Positions 1 through 11,689 of a stretch of DNA of 64,000 nucleotides are shown piece by piece. How positions within the stretch are numbered: position 1 is the stretch's first letter; the number at the start of each line of letters is the position of its first letter. The notes beneath the pieces were generated by a model. That model saw nothing but the letters and a program-made list of their open reading frames with translations, searched no databases and had not been told where the DNA came from. Both the position numbers and the translations under genes were made by a program. Origin of the DNA: Cocos nucifera (taxonomy: Eukaryota > Streptophyta > Magnoliopsida > Arecales > Arecaceae); contig QRFJ01000048.1 in NCBI GenBank assembly GCA_006176705.1, positions 969,221-1,033,220 of the forward strand, written 5' to 3'.

Positions 1-1590
1 CCGGTCCCTCGGATCCGCTGGCCTTTCCTTGTTGAAGTCCCCCCGAGATAGTGTTGATGATGCCGAGGGGCGGCTGATTTCTCCCACTTGGCGGTAACGC
101 CCTCAGCCGATCTTCCCGCTCTTCAGGTCGTCTCCGTAGAAAACGGCCAAGTCTACCTCGCCTGACGAGCTCATCGATCTCGTCCTGGAGTTGAATGCAC
201 TCCTCGGTGTCGTGACCATGGTCACAATGGTAGAGGCAGAACTTGTTGGGATTGCGCTTGCCGGGATGGGAACGCATTTTCTTCGATCTCGGAAGTCGTT
301 CCCTGATCTCCATCAGCACTTAGGCTTTCGGGTAGTTAAGGGGGGCGTAGTTGTGGAATCGTCGTCGGAGAGAACTTCGATGCTGGAGAGAACCTCGGTG
401 TGCCCTTCCGTCGGGGCTTTCTTGCCTCCGAGCCCGAGGGAGAGTTCGGGCTCGCCTGCGACCAGAAGGGGTCCAGAAATGTGGCCGAGCTTCATTCCGC
501 TTTCCTTCTTCAGCGGGTCTGCCTGGCCCGCCAATTCGCCGCTTGCCACTGGCTTCATCGTCCTTGGCCTCGAAGGCCTCCTCTGCCCGGGCATAACTTT
601 CAGCCCGAGCTAGCATGTCAGCAAAATTCCTGGGATACTTCTTTTCCAGGGAGAACAGCAAGTTATTCTTCTGAAGGCCGCCTTTGAGGACGGCCATGGC
701 GACTGACTGGTCTAGGTTCCGGATCTCCAATGCGGCAGTATTAAATCGAATAACATAAGCCCGGATGGGTTTTCCCTCCCTCTGCCTAATGGCCATTAAG
801 GAATCCGAACCTCGTCGCGGACACCGGCTACTAATGAAGTGGACTGCGAACTGTTGGCTCATCTGGTCAAATGATAAGATGGTACTCGGCTTAAGCGCCG
901 AGTACCAATTCCTGGCAGCTTCCTTAAGGGTAGAAGGAAAAGCCTGGCACAAGATGGCGTCTGGCGCACCGTGGAGCAACATCGTTGTCCGAAAGGCTTT
1001 CAGGTGGTCGATCGGATCAGTGGTCCCATCATAACCCTCGAGCTGCGGGAGCTTGAAGTTTGGCGGGATCGGTTCCTGCATAATTTTCTGCGAAAAAGGA
1101 GGGTCAGTACAAATGTCATTACTACGTGAGGAGGGAGTATGACGAAGTTCCTCGATTCGTCGGCTCATTTTTAAGAGCCTTTGATCCAAGAGATCTTCAC
1201 GGTCTTTGATCTCCAAGGTTTTCTGGTAGAGTGGATGCGAAGCTTCCCTCTAGGTCGAGCCATGGTCCGAGCAGGGGCTCTCCCTCCTTTGCCTCCCCCT
1301 TTCGGGGATCAGAGGTCAGGTAGCCCAAATTGGCCGTTCCTGGATCGGACCACATGGCTCTGGAGAGCGCATCGGTTGAGCTGGTGCCTGGGCCTGTCGG
1401 TGCATGGCCTGCATCGCCTATACTGCCTCCGTGAGGCCGCGAACCTGCTGGACGAGCAGGTTGAACTGTTCCGCATCCATCGCAGCCACAGATGGAACCT
1501 GGGCCGTCAGGGCTGGAGCAGGAGCAAACGGGCCTGAATGAGATCGGGCCATGGAGGCCGCCGATCGTCGAGTCGAAGCTCTCCTGGGGG
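1..1590 (-). pseudogene. gag of element A1, degenerate
   Basis: This is the capsid-type gag region of a plant Ty3/gypsy element (Retrotrans_gag family). The longest open stretch, 320-1216, contains IPPNFKLPQLEGYDGTTDP, DHLKAFRTTMLLHG, ARNWYSALKPSTILSFDQM and a basic tail. A zinc-knuckle-like segment FCLYHCDHGHDTEECIQL follows in the same frame at about 80-260, after an in-frame TAA at 320-322. The start equivalent to the ATG at 9867 in copy A3 is here ATT (about 1588-1590), so initiation is lost. The gag is closely related to that of A3 and more distantly to that of element C. The remainder runs off the window. Confidence 0.85.
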
Positions 1591-1744
1591 GTAATTTTTT
1601 CTCGAAAAAGAACTCTAGAGAGGAAGAAAAGAGATCTCTAGAGAGAGACCGTTGCCGAGCACTCCTTTAAGAAAGGGGGCCTCAGGAACACCTCAAGAAC
1701 CGAGGCGAGGTCGGAGGTTCGAGCCCTTCCTCTAGCGCCAAATC

Positions 1745-2759
1745 TGTTGGTGCGGAAACTGATCGTCGTCGGAATCAGCTGGAGTAGAGGCCGACGAGGT
1801 CGCCACCGGAGACCTGCGAAATAAAGTTCCGACCGAAGCTGGTGGGGGGTGGCTCCGGTAGGATCCTCCAACGATCAAGTCAGCTCTAGTCAACCGATAT
1901 GAAGTGCTCTGGAATGAGTTCGACAGAGTTTAAAGAAGAAGAGGAGAGCTTAGAGCCTTTTTTTTAGCATATCTGGAGGGTCCTTTTATAGGCGGAGCTT
2001 GATTGATGGTGACGGTCATATCGTCCGACCGCGGGCTGCTCGAGGCCGCATGGAGTCCGGTATGGAGAGGAAGGCGCCGTCAGATGGATAGTGGCAGCCA
2101 TGCTGATGGGTCGTGGACCACATGGGACTGATTACGGAGAGAGTGGTGTCGCCAGTAGCGGTGGCCATGCCGTCCGATCGCATTGTCGGTGGTAGATTGA
2201 TGGTGATCGTTCATCTAGAGTTAATAGCCGTGGCTCTGAGAAAGCAGACATCGATCGGTGGACTTTAGTATGTATCAATTCCAGAGGAGTTCGACCGAGG
2301 AAAAGCTCGGAAGAAGTTCAGCCGGAGGAGTGCGGAGGGAGTTCGGCTGTCGTAGGCGTCTGGCTGGAAGAGCGCAGAGGGAGTTCGGAAGGAGCTCGGC
2401 CGCTGAGGAGTCCGATTGGAGGAGTTCGGCTAAGGCCCGGCCATTAGGAGTCCGAAGGGGCTCGGCCACTGAGGAGTTCGGTCGGCTGAAGGAGTTCGGC
2501 TAAGGCCCGACTATCGGGAGTCCGAAGGGGCTCGGCCACTGAGGAGTTCGACCGACTGAAGGAGTTCGGCTAAGGCCTAGCCATCGGGAGTCTAAAGGAG
2601 CTCGGCCACTGAGGAGTTCGGCCGGCTGAAGGAATTTGGCTAAGGCCCAGCCACTGGGAGTCCGAAGGAGCTCGGCTGCTGAGGCTCTTCCGTGGCTACC
2701 GATTGCGTTAAGCTGAGCGTCGAACTAGGCTTCGGTAGGAGCGGGGCTTATCCCCAACA
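1745..2759 (-). repeat. Family A LTR (5' LTR of A1), 1015 bp
   Basis: The LTR reads TGTTGGGGATAAGCCCCGCT at its minus-strand start (2759) and ends CACCAACA at 1745. Its U3 part holds at least four tandem units of 70 bp, marked by GGAGTTCGGCTAAGGCC beginning at 2421, 2491, 2561 and (as GGAATTTGGC) 2631. A TATAAAAGGACCC promoter motif on the minus strand lies near 1976-1990. Confidence 0.9.
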
Positions 2760-3774
2760 AGAACAAAATCAATTTTCACCATTTCATGATCAAAATGCCT
2801 CTTCTACGATATACTTCATTTTTATCTTTTCTTCTTCTCTCTCTCTTTTTTTTTGCCTATAATTCCTTTGTTCAGCCAGTGGTACATTCTATTTCAAAAA
2901 GGTTCATCAGCTTTATGCTGAATATCTCACATTGACCAAGAAAAATCACATTTTACAAAATTTTCATGTTGAGTCAACACTTTGAACTAGATTAATTTTC
3001 CTTTCTTTTAGAGGGGGATTCTGGTAATTACACATAATCAATTGCAAGGGGTTAGCCAATGATGCCAGTTTTGCGACTAATCTTTAAAGACATCTCCATG
3101 AATTTCAAAGAAATTACAAAGCCTTCATTTCCAAGGTCAACAAAATACGACCTTCATTAGCATTAGAAACATATGAGACAGAAAAAATGAGTTGAACAAC
3201 TTTTCCTCTGAATGCTCTAAAGATTGTCCTCTTAGATTGTTGCATGAAAATTAATGTCTAGGCAATGTTATGTTAAAGAAAAAGCAAGAAAAACAGTGAT
3301 AGCAAAAGCTAACGAAAGCATAGAAGGAAAAGTTGCATGTTTGCATTATCAGCTTTTCCAGTGATACACTCTTGGTGTTAGAGACATGGTGATCACTAGA
3401 CATGGAAAAGCAAGAGACAACTTTGACATTTAACTCTCTAGAAGTTCTGTTATTCTGACAAAAAGAGGAGACAAGAAAGCTTACAAAATATATCAAGTAT
3501 ATTCCAAAGGACTGTCCAACGTTCAAAAAACCAAAACATTCACTATCATTCTCTAACAATGACAAGAACCAAATTTCACCTCTCCCTCAAAAAAGTTCTC
3601 TAATTTAAATTAGTTAGGTAACTCTGATGAGACCCTACAAGATCACTGACATTGACAATATCTTGCTAATTTCTCAAAAACTATAAGACAAGACATACTT
3701 TTGAAACCTCTCATCCCCTTTAAATTAGCCCAATCACTTTTATCTTTCATCGAAGTTAGAGAACACACGTAATG
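2760..3774. other. AT-rich non-coding stretch between two retrotransposons
   Basis: I see no gene, RNA or repeat here. The short open frames have no coding character. By position it is the flank into which element B inserted. If the host gene at 19825-20480 once continued leftward, this would be part of its intron or 3' flank, but I find no exon in it. Confidence 0.5.
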
Positions 3775-3779
3775 ATATG

Positions 3780-4465
3780 TGTTGTGGAATGGGACTGATG
3801 CGGCCTCAGCCCGTTTAGGGTCGGCCGCCGACCTACCTCAATGGATCGTCTGGGCGGAACGACACGACACTTCGCCCGCGGTTAGCTGTAAGTCGGCCTA
3901 AGCCGACCTACAATTTCGGTCAACCTATTGAACATCGCTCTTTAGTAGAATAATGTAGGCCTTTATACCTCATCCTCGTCGGATCCAGATTGATCGCCGA
4001 GCTACGTGAACAGGATGACCTATCATGGCCCGTCAATGGCCGACCTACAACCATTCTTGCTGAAACTGCATCCTCTCCGAATCGGAAAACTCGATTAAAG
4101 AGAGAATTTTTCGCAATCCCATCTCCCAAAAGAAGAAAAGAAATCTTCCGAATCAATCCAGGGCGACAAACTCGGAAAGCCGTTAGAATCCAAAACGGAT
4201 ACGACTCCAATTCCTCCCCTATAAATAAAGGGGCTCCGGGACCCTCCAAAGATGCCATTCAATTCGACGCTTTCTCTCCTCATTGTTCTCCAATCTCTTA
4301 ACTTGAACGTCGAAGAGTCTTTACCGGAGAACACGCCGGTGGGGACTTTATTGCAGGTGAACGAGCGAAGCTCCAGCAAAGTTCATCCTCAGCCTCATAT
4401 TCCTCGGTGGTCGAGCTCCTCCATCCTCGTCGGTCGACCTCAAGCCGGGAGATCCAGGAGCAACA
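3780..4465 (+). repeat. 5' LTR of element B
   Basis: It runs from TGTTGTGGAATGGG to GGAGCAACA and is equal in length to the 3' LTR with no net indel. Visible differences between the two LTRs are mostly C/T and G/A changes. The primer site follows directly at 4466. Confidence 0.93.
4220..4227 (+). promoter_or_regulatory. TATA box in the 5' LTR of element B
   Basis: TATAAATA lies 440 bp into the LTR; the 3' LTR has the same motif at the same offset (19411). This is the expected position for the element's own RNA polymerase II promoter. Confidence 0.6.
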
Positions 4466-4484
4466 GTTGGCGTTAGAGGAAGGG
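4466..4484 (+). other. Primer-binding site of element B
   Basis: GTTGGCGTTAGAGGAAGGG abuts the LTR end. Its TGG start fits complementarity to a tRNA 3' CCA. The same core is found at 9738 (A3) and 40630 (C). I could not assign the tRNA. Confidence 0.6.
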
Positions 4485-4539
4485 CCTCGACTGATTTCGA
4501 AGCCTAATTTTGAGGAAAGAAAGCACGTTACCGAATATC

Positions 4540-6950
4540 ATGAGAACCCGAAGGAAAACATCAAACGCGTCCCAGCGTTCTAGTGGTCGGAGGACCTACA
4601 ATGCTCAGCAGGTTAACATTTCTCCACCACCAATCCAGAAAAACCCACCAACGGTGCCGACGGTCTCACAGAAACAGTATGACGTGCTGCTTCATCAGGT
4701 GCAAGCACTATCAGCCATCGTAAGAGGAATACAACAGATCAACGAGCGCCGTCCAGTTGAAGAAAATTCAAGTCTAGTATGGATAGAGACGGAGGAACGA
4801 CGCCCCCGAAGCCCAAGGACAGAGGCCAGTCGTCACAACCGACCTACCGATCCTTTCCGTCGAAGATCTGAACGCTCGCCCACACCAATTTTCAGAAGAT
4901 ACTCTACCCCGGGCCATAAGACTCCTCAACATCGAGCCACTCGTGAGGACGACATGAAGAAAAAGCTCAAAGAAATGCAACGACAGCTGGATGCGATGCG
5001 GGAGCCGAGACAACAAAGGAAGGATTTAGGGTTCAATATCGATCCCCGTTCACTCAAAAGATTATGGATGAACCCTTGCCACGTCGGTTCAAGATCCCTC
5101 AGACGGAGCTTTACGATGGAGCGGCTGATCCCGTAGACCATCTAGATAGCTTCCGAACTCTTATGCATCTGCAAGGGGCAACCGACGCAATACTATGTCG
5201 AGCTTTTTCTTCAACTTTGAGAAAGGCAGCTCGACATTGGTACTCGAATCTGAAATCCGGCTCCATAAATTCTTTCTACCAGTTGAGCCGTCTGTTCGTT
5301 TCTCACTTCGTAAGCAGTCATCGGCAACATCATAACTCTGACTTCCTCGTGAGCATCAAGCAACGGAAGAATGAGCCCCTTCGAGAGTATATCAATCGCT
5401 TCAATGCAGCCACCTTGGAGGTCTGAAATTTAGATCCGCCGATGGTCATGATGGCGTTCAAGGCCGACCTCCTCCAAAATGACCTTTTGTTCTCCCTCAA
5501 CTTGGACTATCCGAAGGACTTCGTCGAAATGCTAGAACAAGCGGAGAAGTATGCCCAAGCCGAAGAGGCTTGGGACCAGCAAGGAAGTAGCCGAGATGGT
5601 AGGTCGGGTCCGCCCCAAAAGCAGGAGAAGAAAAAAGACCATAGACGGGTGCAGCACCGTCGGAAGGAGCCACGGTTTCATCAATCGCGTACTCCACCTC
5701 GGAGTAGCCGACTGTTGGTGCAGAAACTGGTCGTCGCCGGAGGTAGCCGGAGTGGGGGCCGCTGAGGTCGTCGCCGGGGACCTACAAAACGAAGTCCCGT
5801 CCGGAGCCGGTGGGGGGTGGCTCCGGCAGGACCCTCCGACGGTCAAGTCAGTTTTTGGCCAACAGGAATGGAGTGCTCGGAATGAGTTCCGGAGCTTGGA
5901 GAAGAAAAGGAGAGCTCAGAGAGCTTAGCCTTGGCGTATCTGGAGGGTCCTTTATAGGCGGAGCTTAGTTGATGGCGACAGCCATACCGTCGCATGGAGT
6001 TCGGTACGGAGAGGAAGGCATCGTCAGGTGGTCGGTGATGGCCATACTGGCAAGTCGTGGGCCGCATGGAGTTCGGTACGGAGAGGAGGGCGCCGTCAGG
6101 GAGTGGCGTTGCCAGAGGTGGTAGCCATGTCGTCTGATTTCGTCGCCCGTCGCAGACTGATGGCGACAATTCATCTCGTAGGAGAATCCGACAGGAGGGA
6201 AGGCTGGGGGAGTTCGGCTGGCTAAAGGGTCGGCCATCTGTAGAGTTCGGCCGAGGGACGATTGCCGAGGAGTTCGACCGCTGAGAGGCCCGAAGAAGCT
6301 CGGCTGAGGCCCGGTTGAAGGACTTCGGTTGCTAATTGGTTCGGCTAAGGCTCGTCCTCTGAGGAGTTCGGCCGCTGGAGGACTTCGTTGAAGCTCGGCC
6401 GCTTGGAGTCGGTCCGAAGAGTTCGGCGGTGGGGTCCGAAGGAGTTCGGCCGTGGGGAGTCCAAGGAGTTCGGCCGTGGAGAGTCCGAAGGAGTTTGGCC
6501 GCCCAAGAAGTTCGGTCTCGACGCTGGGAGTCCGGAAGAAGCTCGGCAGCTAACTAGTTCGGCCTGTTGGAAGAAGCTCGGCCGCTGGGAGTTCGGCTGA
6601 AGCCCGTCTGCCGAAGCTCTTCTGCGGCTACTGGTTGCATTAGGCTGGGTATCGAGCTGGACTTCGGCTAGAGCGGGATTTATCCCCAACACCGACCAAC
6701 ATCTCCAAAGCCGCAAGACCAATCTAGAACTCCACCTCAGAGATTCAATTACTACACCCCTCTCAATACATCCCGGGCTCAGATTTTGATGGAGATCGAG
6801 CAACGAGAAGATATACCTCGATCCAAAAAAATGATAACTCCTGCTCGAGTAAGAAATCCGAGAAAGTATTACCGATATCATCGTGACCACGGGCATGATA
6901 CTAAGGAGTGCTGGCAGCTCAAAGAGAAAATAGCGGCACTAATCAGGTAG
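4540..6950 (+). pseudogene. gag of element B, interrupted
   Basis: The gag starts at ATG 4540 with a basic N-terminus (MRTRRKTSNASQRSSGRRTY). After a frameshift near 5030-5060 the capsid core is read from 5064: MDEPLPRRFKIPQTELYDG, DHLDSFRTLMHLQGATDA, ARHWYSNLKSGSINSFYQL. An in-frame TGA at 5424 (probably from CGA) breaks it. At 5713 a family A solo LTR interrupts the gene. Removing that LTR plus one copy of its CCGAC duplication puts the frame straight into the 3' gag at 6692, which ends with a zinc-knuckle-like YYRYHRDHGHDTKECW motif (about 6860-6915) before TAG at 6948. The sequence differs clearly from the gag of family A. Confidence 0.85.
5713..6691 (-). mobile_element. Solo LTR of family A inside gag of element B
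   Basis: This is a 979-bp family A LTR on the minus strand with TGTTGG...CAACA ends. The duplication CCGAC lies on both sides (5708-5712 and 6692-6696). No internal sequence remains, so it arose by recombination between the two LTRs of a former full element. The minus-strand TATAAAGGACCCTCC motif near 5944-5958 matches the promoter of the other copies. Confidence 0.92.
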
Positions 6951-7202
6951 GGATGACTTTGGCACTATGTGGATGAACGGCGAATCCAGGTCGTGACCAA
7001 CCTCGGCTAGATGAACCGTACGACGAACAATCGACTGCGGGAGAGATCAAAGTAATTGTTGGAGGAGACCTTGGTGGAAACATTTCGGATCAGGACCGAC
7101 CAGGAGAAGGACCGAGGAAAAGGAAAGCATGCAATGAAATTACTTTCATAAATGAAGATCTGGAAGAGATAAGTCGGCCACATGATGATCCTGTAGTCGT
7201 TT

Positions 7203-7774
7203 CTCTGAATATTGCTAATTATGATGTATATCGGATTATTGTTGATAATGGAAGCTTGGTGGATGTTCTGTTTTATGATGCCTTTGTTCGGATGAACTTG
7301 AAACCTGAACTACTGACGAAGAGGAATATACCTCTAGTCGGATTTTCTGGCGCTACGGTTCCAGTGGAAGAGACTATCTCACTAACGATAAAAGTTGGAC
7401 GAGCTCCGAGACAGACGGTTGTCGACATAACTTATTTCATCGTGAATAACCCCTCCGCCTACAATGTCATCTTAGGTCGTCCAGGCCTAAATACCCTCCA
7501 GGCCATAGTGTCGATCTATCACTTGAAGGTCAAATTCATGACTCCACATGGAATCGGCGAGCTCAGGAGAAACCAGTCGGTCGCAAGGGAATGTTACATG
7601 GCTACTTTGCGTGGAGTGGTGGCTGAAGAGCAACCCATGAATAAGTTAGACGTTCGGGATGAACAAACTGAACAAAAAGGCTCTCCGACAGAAGAACTGA
7701 TCTCTATACCAATCAAGGACGATCCGAATAAGGTTGTAAAGATCGGCTCAAGCTTATGTGAAGAGGATCGATAG
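7203..7774 (+). pseudogene. Protease region of element B pol
   Basis: This is a retropepsin-like segment. It reads SLNIANYDVYRIIVDNGS, in which the catalytic motif is D-N-G-S, a variant common in plant Ty3/gypsy elements. LVGFSGATVPVEETISL and AYNVILGRPGLNTLQA follow; the second is the flap-to-C-terminal ILGRP motif. The frame continues into a linker and ends at a stop at 7772. The reverse transcriptase resumes in the same frame directly after it, so the two were one polyprotein. Confidence 0.85.
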
Positions 7775-8752
7775 CACCTTATCACATTTCTACGAGACAA
7801 TACCGACGTGTTTGCTTGGTCAGCTTCGGACATTCCCGGCATCAATCTGCAAGTCATGATACACCGACTCAATGTGGATCTGAATCATCATCCGATCGGG
7901 CAGAAAAAATGGAGCTTTGCCCTTGAACGCCAGAGGATGATACAAGAAGAAGTTGATAAGCTCTTGAAGGCCGATTTCGTCCGAGAAGTTTATTATCCGG
8001 AGTGGTTGGCTAACGTCATCCTCGTCAAGAAGGCCAGTGGAAAGTGGCGCACGTGTGTTGATTATGTGGATCTCAACGGAGCATGCTTGAAGGATAGCTA
8101 TCCTTTGCCGCGCATAGACCAACTGGTGGATGCGACCTCGGGATATCAGCTCCTATCATTCATAGATGCTTTCTCGGAATACAACCAGATCCGAATGGCA
8201 TCCGAGGACGAAGAAAATTTTTTTTTCATAACTGACCAAGGTCTTTTTTGTTACAGGATCATGCCGTTTGGCTTGAAAAATGCTGGAGCGACCTATCAAA
8301 GACTTGTGAACAAGCTTTTTAAGGAGCAAATTGGAAGAAATATGGAAGTGTATGTGGACGACATGCTCGTCAAAAGTAGGACTATCGAATATCATATCAC
8401 CGACCTAGAAAAAGTCTTCTCTATACTGCGGCGCTTCCGGATGAAACTCAACCCGGACAAATGCGCCTTCGGTATCACTTCTGAAAAATTTCTTGGGTTC
8501 ATAGTGTCACAATATATGATTGAGACCAATTCGGAGAAGATTCAAGCTCTTCAAGAGATGAAGCTTCCGAAGACGATCAAAGAAGTGCAGCAACTCACAG
8601 AAAGGATCGCAGCCTTAAATAGATTCCTATCAAGATCGGTGGAAAAGAGCCTTCCATTTTTTAAAGCTCTTAAGCAACCGAAAGACTTTCAATGGACAGA
8701 TGAATGTGCCTTCGATGAGCTAAAAAAATACCTTAGCTCCCCCCTCTTTTAA
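7775..8752 (+). pseudogene. Reverse transcriptase of element B
   Basis: This is a long open stretch of a Ty3/gypsy reverse transcriptase, about 314 aa from 7808. Conserved blocks are in order: VFAWSASDIPGI at the start, KKASGKWRTCVDYVDLN, LPRIDQLVDATSGY, FIDAFSEYNQI, FCYRIMPFGLKNAGATYQR, the catalytic YVDDMLVKS near 8353-8379, LNPDKCAFGITSEKFLGF, then the connection domain ending with FQWTDECAFDELKKYL. The catalytic aspartates are intact. A stop at 8750 and a frame change before 8842 separate it from RNase H. It once served to copy the element's RNA into DNA in cytoplasmic particles. Confidence 0.9.
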
Positions 8753-9007
8753 GCAAGCCAGAGCCCGAGGAGGTATTGTACTTGTATTTAGCTGTTTCTT
8801 CTTTGGCAATTAGTTCTATTCTGGTCTGATAGAAAGCCAAGGTGCAGAAGCCAATCTATTACGTGAGCCGGATACTTCATGATACTGAGACCAGATATAC
8901 GAGGCTAAAAAAAATCGTCTATACTCTTTTAATATCTACGAAAAAGTTACGCTCATATTTTCAAACACACACCATCGCAATCTTTACAGACCAACTCATT
9001 AGATCGG
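8753..9007 (+). pseudogene. First part of RNase H domain of element B
   Basis: The segment after the stop reads KPIYYVSRILHDTETRYTRL in a shifted frame (8842 on) and IAIFTDQLIRS before it is cut at 9007 by element A3. The sequence resumes at 13955 in the middle of the same domain. This is the RNase H that directly follows reverse transcriptase in Ty3/gypsy pol. Confidence 0.8.
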
Positions 9008-9735
9008 TGTTGCAGATAAACCCCGCTCCTGCCGAAGTCCAGTTCGATGCGTAGCCTAATGCGGCCGGTAGCCACAGAAGAACTTCAGTGGATGGATCTT
9101 AGTCGAACTCCTTCAGCCGGCCGAACTTCTTAGCGGCCGAGCTCTAGTCGGACTCCCACAAGAGTCCGAACTCCTTTAGAATCGGTATATGCCCGAGTCC
9201 ACCAACCAACGCCTGCTTCCTCGAGCCACGGCTGTCGAACCTCGGCAGTATGGCCGCCATTACCAGTCTGGCGGCACGTTTTCCTCCGTAACAAATTTCA
9301 TGCGGTTCGCGATCGGACGACATGGCCACCACTACTGGCGATACCATTCTCTCCGTAACCAGTCCTATGCGACCACAATCTGTCAGTATGGCTGTCACTA
9401 TCCGCTTGACAATGCCTTCCTCTCCGTACCGAACTCCATGTGGCCCGCTACTAGATAGTATGGTCGTCGCCATCAATCGAGCTCCGCCTATAAAAAGGGA
9501 CCCTCCAAATATGCTAACTCTAAGCTCTAAGCTCTTCTCTTCTTCTCTAAACTCTGCCGAACTCATCCCAGAGCACTCCATTTCTGTTGGCCAGAGCTGA
9601 CTTGATCATCGGAGGATCCTGTCGGAGCCACCCCCCATCGGCTCCGAACGAAACTTTATTTTGCAGGTTTCCGACGGCGATCTCATCCTCCTCCGCTCCA
9701 GCTGGATCCGGCGACGACCAATTTCTGCACCAACA
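9008..9735 (+). repeat. 5' LTR of A3, internally deleted
   Basis: It starts TGTTGCAGATAAACCCC and ends CACCAACA. It is about 307 bp shorter than its partner LTR and keeps only about one of the 70-bp sub-repeats, so the loss maps to the repeat block near 9090-9180. The TATA motif TATAAAAAG is at 9489. Confidence 0.9.
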
Positions 9736-9756
9736 GGTTGGCGCTAGAAGGAGGGC
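9736..9756 (+). other. Primer-binding site of A3
   Basis: GGTTGGCGCTAGAAGGAGGG follows the LTR end directly. It is nearly the same as in B and C. Confidence 0.6.
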
Positions 9757-9866
9757 CTAAACCTCCGAGGTTTCCTTATTCTTAAAGGAGTGCTCGACGA
9801 TAATTTCTCTCTTCCCTCTTCGAAGATCTCTCTTCTTCCTCTCTAGAGTTCTTTCTCGAAGAGAAA

Positions 9867-11480
9867 ATGTCCTCCAGGAGAGCTTCGATCCGACGATCAG
9901 CGGCCTCCGCGGCCCGATCCCATTTAGATCCGTCCACTTCCGCTCCAGCCCCGGTGGCCCAGATTTCATCTGTAGCTGCGGTGAATGTGGAGCAGTTCAA
10001 CCTGCTCGTCCAGCAGGTTCGTGGCCTCACGGAGGCGGTACAGGCCATGCACCGGCAGGCCCCGACACCAGCTCAATCGATGCGAGACTCACCAAAGTCG
10101 TGTGGTCCGATCCAGGAACAGCCGACTTGGACTACCCGACCTTCGATCCTCGGAAGGGGGAGGCAAAGGAGGGAGAGCCCCTGCTCGGACCATGGCTCGA
10201 CCCAGGGGGAAGCTTTGCACCCATTCTATCAGAAAATCTTGGAGATCAAAGACCGTGAAGATCTCTTAGATCGAATTCTCTCAAAAATGAGCCGGCGAAT
10301 CGAAGAACTTCGTCACACTCCCTCCTCACATGGTAATGACATTTGTACTGACCCTCCTTTTTCGTAGAAAATTATGCAGGAATCGGTCCCGCCGAATTTC
10401 AAGCTCCCACAGTTCGAGAGTTACGATGGGACCACCGATCCGGTCGACCATCTGAAAGCCTTCCGGACAACGATTTTGCTCCACGGTGCGTCAAACGCTA
10501 TCTTGTGCCGGGCTTTCCCCTCTACCCTTAAGGGGGCTGCCAGGAACTGGTACTCAGTGCTCAAGCCGAGTACCATCTTATCGTGTGACCAGATGAGCAA
10601 TCAGTTTGCGGCTCACTTCATCAGCAGCCGATGTCCGCGCCGAGGTTCGGATTTCCTAATGAACGTCAAGCAGAAGCAGAAAGAATCCATCTGGGCTTAC
10701 GTCATCCGATTTAACGCCGCGGCATTGGAGGTCCGAGACCTAGACCAGTCGGTTGCGATGGCCGCACTCAAGGGCGGCCTTCAGAAGAATGACTTGCTGT
10801 TCTCCTTGAAAAAAAAGTATCCCAGGGACTTCGCCGATCTGCTGGCTCGGGCTGAGGAATATGTTCGTATGGAAAAGCCTTCAAGTTGAAGGACGAAGAA
10901 CCCTTAAGAAAGCGGCGGACAGACAAGTATAATAGACCCGCCGCCAATAGAGAGCCGAGCGAAGTTCGGCCGCGCTCACGGACTTCCTCCGAACGCAGGC
11001 GAGCCTGAACTCCTCGAGCTCGCCACCAAGGAAGCTCCGATAGAAGGGCGCGAAGAAGTCCTCTCGAAAGGTTCCGCGACTACGCCTCCCTCAACGCTCC
11101 TCGAACTCAAATTCTCATGGAAGTTAAGAACTAGCTGCCAAGACCAGAAAGATTACGATCTTCCCCAAACAAGCACGATTAAAGCAAGTACTGCCTCTAC
11201 CATCGCGACCACACCACGACACTGAGGAATGCATTCAGCTCCGAGACGAAATTGAGGAGCTCGTCAGAAAGGGGCGGCTGGGTGAATTTCTTGGACGCCA
11301 ACCTGAAGCAGGAGAAGATCGGTCAAGGGCGCTGCCATAATCAGAAATGACAAGGAGGTTGACCGCCTCACGGCGTCATCAACGTTACCCCTAGGAGGAG
11401 CTTGGTACATCGGCGATTCATCATCTCCCAGCGTCAAAGCCAAGATAAGCATGCTCCAAATTGAGGCTAGCATGAGATAG
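9867..11480 (+). pseudogene. gag of A3, degenerate
   Basis: The gag opens at ATG 9867 (MSSRRASIRRSAASAARS). The first open stretch ends at TAG 10365-10367, where A1 has CAG in the motif FSQKIMQE. The same frame then continues through the capsid core (VPPNFKLPQFESYDGTTDP, ARNWYSVLKPSTILSCDQM, FAAHFISSRCPRRGSD) to 10889. There a small deletion shifts the frame relative to A1. A relic of the zinc-knuckle-like Y/C-x-YHRDH...C segment follows at 11180-11290. The gene cannot give a full product. Confidence 0.85.
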
Positions 11481-11689
11481 AGGAGGTCGTCCGGCCTAGA
11501 GCTTATCGCCTGAAGAAATGCGGAGGAACAACGCTACCACGACCATGAAACATAAAGAATTTAGAGATGTGCTACCAATAACTTTCTTTCAATAAAATTC
11601 TTCCGATTCAATAATATTGTTCCTTGGTGCAAAAACTACGTGATAACAGAGAAGAAGCAGTCAATAGTGACAGTGTTGGAAATAGGAGA

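Larger units (their letters stand above)
1..2759 (-). mobile_element. Family A Ty3/gypsy element A1, 5' part (inverted)
   Basis: This LTR retrotransposon lies on the minus strand. Its 5' LTR is 1745-2759 and its internal part runs leftward through gag and off the window edge. The LTR has TG...CA ends and matches the LTRs at 5713-6691, 9008-9735 and 12920-13954. Directly inside the LTR is the primer-site core GGCGCTAGAGGAAGGG (complement seen at about 1722-1740). No target duplication can be tested because the left end is outside the window. Sequence to the right of 2759 is unrelated AT-rich DNA. Confidence 0.9.

Noticed and set aside
1700..1745. A tRNA-like T-arm and acceptor end (GGTTCGAGCCCTTCC...GCGCCA) on the plus strand
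   Set aside because: It is the complement of the primer-binding region of the inverted element A1 and lacks the rest of a tRNA, so it is not a tRNA gene.
2258..2503. Open frames in the family A LTR sub-repeats
   Set aside because: The 70-bp units are low-complexity LTR sequence; similar frames appear in both strands and are not conserved in other copies.
3251..3565. 104-codon minus-strand frame between A1 and B
   Set aside because: Composition is that of AT-rich non-coding DNA and no domain is recognisable.
5843..6896. Several open frames within the solo LTR
   Set aside because: The region is an LTR defined by its ends and target duplication; the frames are not shared with the other LTR copies.
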